This document shows positions 38,595-41,081 of a DNA stretch of 41,081 nt, piece after piece (position 1 is the first letter of the stretch; each line of letters opens with the position of its first letter). The stretch is from Facilibium subflavum. Lineage in GTDB: Bacteria; Pseudomonadota; Gammaproteobacteria; Francisellales; Francisellaceae. The notes below the pieces were generated by a model that worked only from the letters and a program-made list of their open reading frames with translations, was not told the DNA's origin and did not search any database. Where the stretch lies: positions 1 through 41,081 of the forward strand of contig NZ_QLIT01000013.1 in NCBI RefSeq assembly GCF_003574485.1. Reading direction: 5' to 3'. The position numbers were made by a program, and so were the translations under genes.

Positions 38595-40076
38595 TCATTG
38601 TCCTTTATTACCTTCAAACCACGGAGCACGTGCTGTCATAATAAGCGAGGCTGCCTTTTTCTCATCCATTGGAATTAACTCAATCAAATCATCTGTTGCA
38701 AGCTCTGCCAAGTCTTCCATGCAAACCACGCCATTTTGTGCTAATTTCTTAGCCCATTCTTTCGTCATTCCATCCATCGCCAATAAATCTTCTGCAGGCT
38801 CTGGACCTGACAAGGCTTTTGAAAGTAATGCAGTTTTAGCACGCTCTTGAAGCTCGGCAACAACCTCCTGATCAAAACCTTCAATCTCAAGCATCTCAGA
38901 AGGCTCAACATAAGCGACTTCTTCCAAAGTTGCAAAACCTTCCTCTACTAATGCTTCTGCAATATCTTCATCAATATCTAAAGATTCAACAAAAGTCTGC
39001 ATCACTTTTTGTGACTCTTGTGCTTGTTTTTCAGCCGCAACAGACTCTGCCATTACATTCACATGCCATCCAGTTAAAGCCGTAGCCAAACGTACGTTCT
39101 GCCCACTTTTACCGATTGCCTGAGATAACTGATCTTCTTTAACAGCAACTTCCATCGTCTGTGTATCTTCATCCATCACAATGGATACAACTTCAGCAGG
39201 TGATAACGAATTGATAACATACTGTGCCGGGTTTTCATCCCATAACACAATATCAATACGCTCGCCTTGTAGCTCATTTGTAATCGCCTGAATACGCGAA
39301 CCACGCATCCCAACACATGCACCAACAGGGTCAATACGCTTGTCGTTCGATTTGACCGCAACTTTCGCGCGCGAGCCAGGGTCACGTGCAATATTCATGA
39401 TATCCATTAGCTCTTCGGCAACTTCAGGTACTTCAAGCTCTAATAATGCACGAAGCATACTATTGCTTGCACGGCTTAATAAAATTTGATATCCCTTGGC
39501 TTCAGCATCTATTTTCAGAACACATGCTCTTAGCTTGTCGTTCATACGATAATTTTCTTTTGGCAAAAGCTCTGAACGATACAAAACACCCTCTGCATCG
39601 TTACCCAGATCAACCACGATAAAATCTCGTGTCACACGCTTAACTTCACCATAGACAATCTTGCCCACCTTGTCTGTAAAACGCTCAACCATTAAACGTT
39701 TTTCTTCTTCTCGTACTTTTTGCATAATGACCTGTTTAGCAGTCATTGCTGCAATGCGACCAAATTCTATTGATTCTAAAGGCTCTTCAAGAATATCACC
39801 CACGTTAACATCATGGCCCTTTTCTCTGGCAACATCAACATAAAGCTCTGCGGCATAGTTTTCAATAAAGTGGTCTTCATCAACGATTTCCCATTGACGA
39901 AAAGTATCATATTCACCTGTTTTTCGATCAATACTCACACGAATTTTAACATCTTCATTGAAGCGTTTTTTTGTCGCCATTGCTAAAGCTTCTTCCATTG
40001 CCTCAAACAATATTTCTTTTGAAACTTCTTTTTCATTGGCAACTGTTTCAATTACTAGCAATAATTCTTTACTCAT
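38595..40076 (-). CDS. nusA: Transcription termination/antitermination factor NusA
   Basis: NusA binds RNA polymerase and nascent RNA, affecting pausing, termination and antitermination. The 493-residue protein has the N-terminal polymerase-binding domain ([32 protein letters not shown] region), an S1 domain near 135-200, KH domains with [13 protein letters not shown] and [16 protein letters not shown], and two C-terminal acidic repeats ending in FEGNKGQ. Length matches E. coli (495). The start follows AGGAG. The infB frame begins within a few bases of its stop. Confidence 0.98.
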   Translation of the reverse strand: MSKELLLVIETVANEKEVSKEILFEAMEEALAMATKKRFNEDVKIRVSIDRKTGEYDTFRQWEIVDEDHFIENYAAELYVDVAREKGHDVNVGDILEEPLESIEFGRIAAMTAKQVIMQKVREEEKRLMVERFTDKVGKIVYGEVKRVTRDFIVVDLGNDAEGVLYRSELLPKENYRMNDKLRACVLKIDAEAKGYQILLSRASNSMLRALLELEVPEVAEELMDIMNIARDPGSRAKVAVKSNDKRIDPVGACVGMRGSRIQAITNELQGERIDIVLWDENPAQYVINSLSPAEVVSIVMDEDTQTMEVAVKEDQLSQAIGKSGQNVRLATALTGWHVNVMAESVAAEKQAQESQKVMQTFVESLDIDEDIAEALVEEGFATLEEVAYVEPSEMLEIEGFDQEVVAELQERAKTALLSKALSGPEPAEDLLAMDGMTKEWAKKLAQNGVVCMEDLAELATDDLIELIPMDEKKAASLIMTARAPWFEGNKGQ

Positions 40077-40099
40077 GTTTCACTCCTGAAATATTTACC

Positions 40100-40561
40100 T
40101 TAGAATTGTGGCACTACGCGCATTTTCTCAACATTGTCAAAGCTAAAGCTCACTTCACCCTCTTCTGTCTTTAAACATACCTGTTCATCAACAACGCTTT
40201 CAATCACGCCTTTAAATCGTCGACGACCACCTTCAAGCGCTTCAAATAGTTGCACCTTTACCATAAAACCTTCCAGGCTTTTTGCTTGAATGGCATTAAA
40301 GACGCGACGATTCATCCCAGGGGAAGAAACCTCAAGCACATAAGCACGATGGATTGGATCTTCAACATCTAAAACTGCACTGACTGCATGACTCACCTTT
40401 TGGCAGTCATCAACTGAAATACCTTCCTCATAATCAATAAAGATACGGACAGTCATAACACCTTCATGCTGACCTGCACCATCAATTTCCAAGCCCCAAA
40501 AAATGAAACCCAGATCTTCAACCTCTGGCGCAATCAGCGCACTTAATTGTTCAATTAGCAT
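40100..40561 (-). CDS. rimP: Ribosome maturation factor RimP
   Basis: RimP assists 30S subunit assembly. From the ATG at 40561 the protein has 153 residues, the usual length, with LSALIAPEVEDLGF, VRIFIDYEEGISVDDCQKVSHAVSAVLDVEDPI, and YVLEVSSPGMNRRVF. The frame is open up to 40615, but those extra codons lie in a hairpin terminator, and AGGAGA nine bases before the ATG at 40561 supports the shorter form. It is the first protein gene after tRNA-fMet and heads the nusA-infB-rbfA operon. Confidence 0.96.
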   Translation of the reverse strand: MLIEQLSALIAPEVEDLGFIFWGLEIDGAGQHEGVMTVRIFIDYEEGISVDDCQKVSHAVSAVLDVEDPIHRAYVLEVSSPGMNRRVFNAIQAKSLEGFMVKVQLFEALEGGRRRFKGVIESVVDEQVCLKTEEGEVSFSFDNVEKMRVVPQF

Positions 40562-40584
40562 CCAGAAATTCTCCTCAGATACAA

Positions 40585-40610
40585 AAAAAGGACTACCCAG
40601 AGTCCTTTTT
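40585..40610 (-). terminator. Hairpin with T-run before rimP (attenuator-like)
   Basis: A perfect ten-base stem, AAAAAGGACT and AGTCCTTTTT, encloses a six-base loop. On the minus strand the stem is followed by a run of seven T. It stands between the tRNA-fMet terminator and rimP. In E. coli the metY-rimP interval also carries terminators through which NusA influences its own operon, so an attenuation role is plausible. The hairpin is also symmetric enough to work on the plus strand. Confidence 0.7.
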
Positions 40611-40620
40611 ATCACAAAAC

Positions 40621-40639
40621 AAAAAGGCCCCTTCGGGCC
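40621..40639 (-). terminator. Rho-independent terminator after tRNA-fMet
   Basis: On the minus strand GGCCC-GAAG-GGGCC is followed by TTTTTG and more T. The GC-rich five-base stem with tetraloop and T-run lies 23 bases past the tRNA 3' end. Confidence 0.75.
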
Positions 40640-40661
40640 CGCGTTTAAAACGTTTTAATAA

Positions 40662-40738
<77 letters not shown>

Positions 40739-40750
40739 TCGATAGGCAAT

Positions 40751-40778
40751 ATATTAACAGCTCTTTTACTAAATGCAA
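40751..40778 (-). promoter_or_regulatory. Sigma70-type promoter for tRNA-fMet and the rimP operon
   Basis: On the minus strand TTGCAT (40773-40778), 16 bases, TAATAT (40751-40756). Transcription would start a few bases before the tRNA 5' end at 40738. Confidence 0.55.
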
Positions 40779-40807
40779 GTCTTTTCTCAAACTCCTTAAT
40801 AAAAACT

Positions 40808-40836
40808 TTCTTCTTCATGAGAGAAATGCATATAAT
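40808..40836 (+). promoter_or_regulatory. Candidate promoter for the phosphorylase-like gene
   Basis: A perfect TATAAT lies at 40831-40836 with a weak TTCTTC 17 bases upstream (40808-40813). AAGGGGAG follows before the ATG at 40876. Confidence 0.45.
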
Positions 40837-40875
40837 GCACTGTCAATATTAATATAAACACAAAGGGGAGTCATA

Positions 40876-41079
40876 ATGATCGTCGAAGAAATAGCTGAAG
40901 AAATGATGTACCATATAAGCCTGTCAAAGACAATGATCAAACATGCCGATTATGCAATATTGCCTGGCGATCCTGCGCGCGTGGAGCTGATTGCCAAAAC
41001 ACTTGATCCAAACAGTTATCCGCTTGCATCTCATCGGGAATATACATCTTATTTATCTTATATGCGAATCAAGGGTTGA
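40876..41079 (+). pseudogene. Uridine phosphorylase-like gene start with an early stop
   Basis: The first 60 codons encode the start of a nucleoside phosphorylase of the uridine phosphorylase type: MYHISLSKTMIKHADYAILPGDPARV and a following LASHREYTSYLSY (phosphate- and nucleoside-binding N-terminal motifs; GDPxR binds phosphate). The family continues to about 250 residues with a CSTGIGG motif soon after this point. Here a TGA ends the frame at codon 68, two bases before the window end. Skipping two bases in the TATAT at 41058-41064 would restore an open frame reading YANQGLN. So it is either frameshifted, or a short degraded copy, or affected by a sequencing error. The window end prevents a decision. 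A strong ribosome binding site and TATAAT lie upstream. Confidence 0.6.
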
Positions 41080-41081
41080 AT

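Noticed and set aside
40562-40615. N-terminal extension of rimP to 40615
   Set aside because: These codons fall in a perfect terminator hairpin, and a well-placed ribosome binding site supports the ATG at 40561.

Overview
The window looks like chromosomal DNA of a moderately AT-rich gammaproteobacterium. The evidence is a complete atpIBEFHAGDC operon, the gammaproteobacterial order tRNA-fMet / rimP / nusA / infB / rbfA, a Fis-like protein, recA-recX and heterotetrameric sarcosine oxidase genes. A secreted sphingomyelinase-like enzyme, a J-domain protein with no chaperone partner, a large orphan protein and a neighbouring IS1634-type transposase suggest a host-associated lineage such as the Piscirickettsia/Francisella-like groups. 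That placement is inference from gene content and I could not test it.

Layout. Positions 1-3000 are all on the minus strand: the start of an IS transposase cut by the window edge, a short recX, recA, a small DUF378 membrane protein, pgsA and dut. Positions 3417-5795 (+) encode a 792-residue protein I do not recognise. From 5797 to about 25550 lies a large block for oxidising methyl groups. It holds fhs, a fused methylenetetrahydrofolate reductase/GcvT-DmdA-like protein and NAD formate dehydrogenase (all minus); ETF-ubiquinone oxidoreductase (+); etfA, etfB and a dimethylglycine/sarcosine dehydrogenase (minus); and soxBDAG (+). Inside this block sit a sphingomyelinase C-like secreted protein (+) and a two-gene minus-strand operon for a methyltransferase and a TPR/glycosyltransferase-like protein. 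Positions 25699-26877 (minus) encode the J-domain protein. The ATP synthase operon fills 27235-34206 behind a good sigma70-type promoter. After it come a LysM lipoprotein, two small proteins, the rbfA-infB-nusA-rimP operon, tRNA-fMet, and the start of a uridine phosphorylase-like gene that meets an early stop at the window end.

How the genes fit together. The demethylating flavoenzymes (dimethylglycine/sarcosine dehydrogenase and SoxBDAG) would yield methylene-tetrahydrofolate. The DmdA-like domain would yield methyl-tetrahydrofolate, and its fused MetF-like domain could oxidise that to methylene-tetrahydrofolate. With FolD supplied from elsewhere, Fhs run in reverse would release formate and make ATP, and formate dehydrogenase would make NADH and CO2. 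EtfAB and ETF-QO would carry electrons from the dehydrogenase to quinone. The sphingomyelinase could supply phosphocholine, the precursor of choline, betaine and dimethylglycine, so the block may be a route for eating host- or osmolyte-derived choline compounds. No choline or betaine oxidation genes are visible in the window.

The most notable points are the continuous MetF/DmdA-like reading frame with a strong internal ribosome binding site and ATG at the domain junction, the sphingomyelinase next to the dimethylglycine genes, the unrecognised 792-residue protein, and the J-domain protein. Nothing here is a clearly new defence, CRISPR or mobile system.
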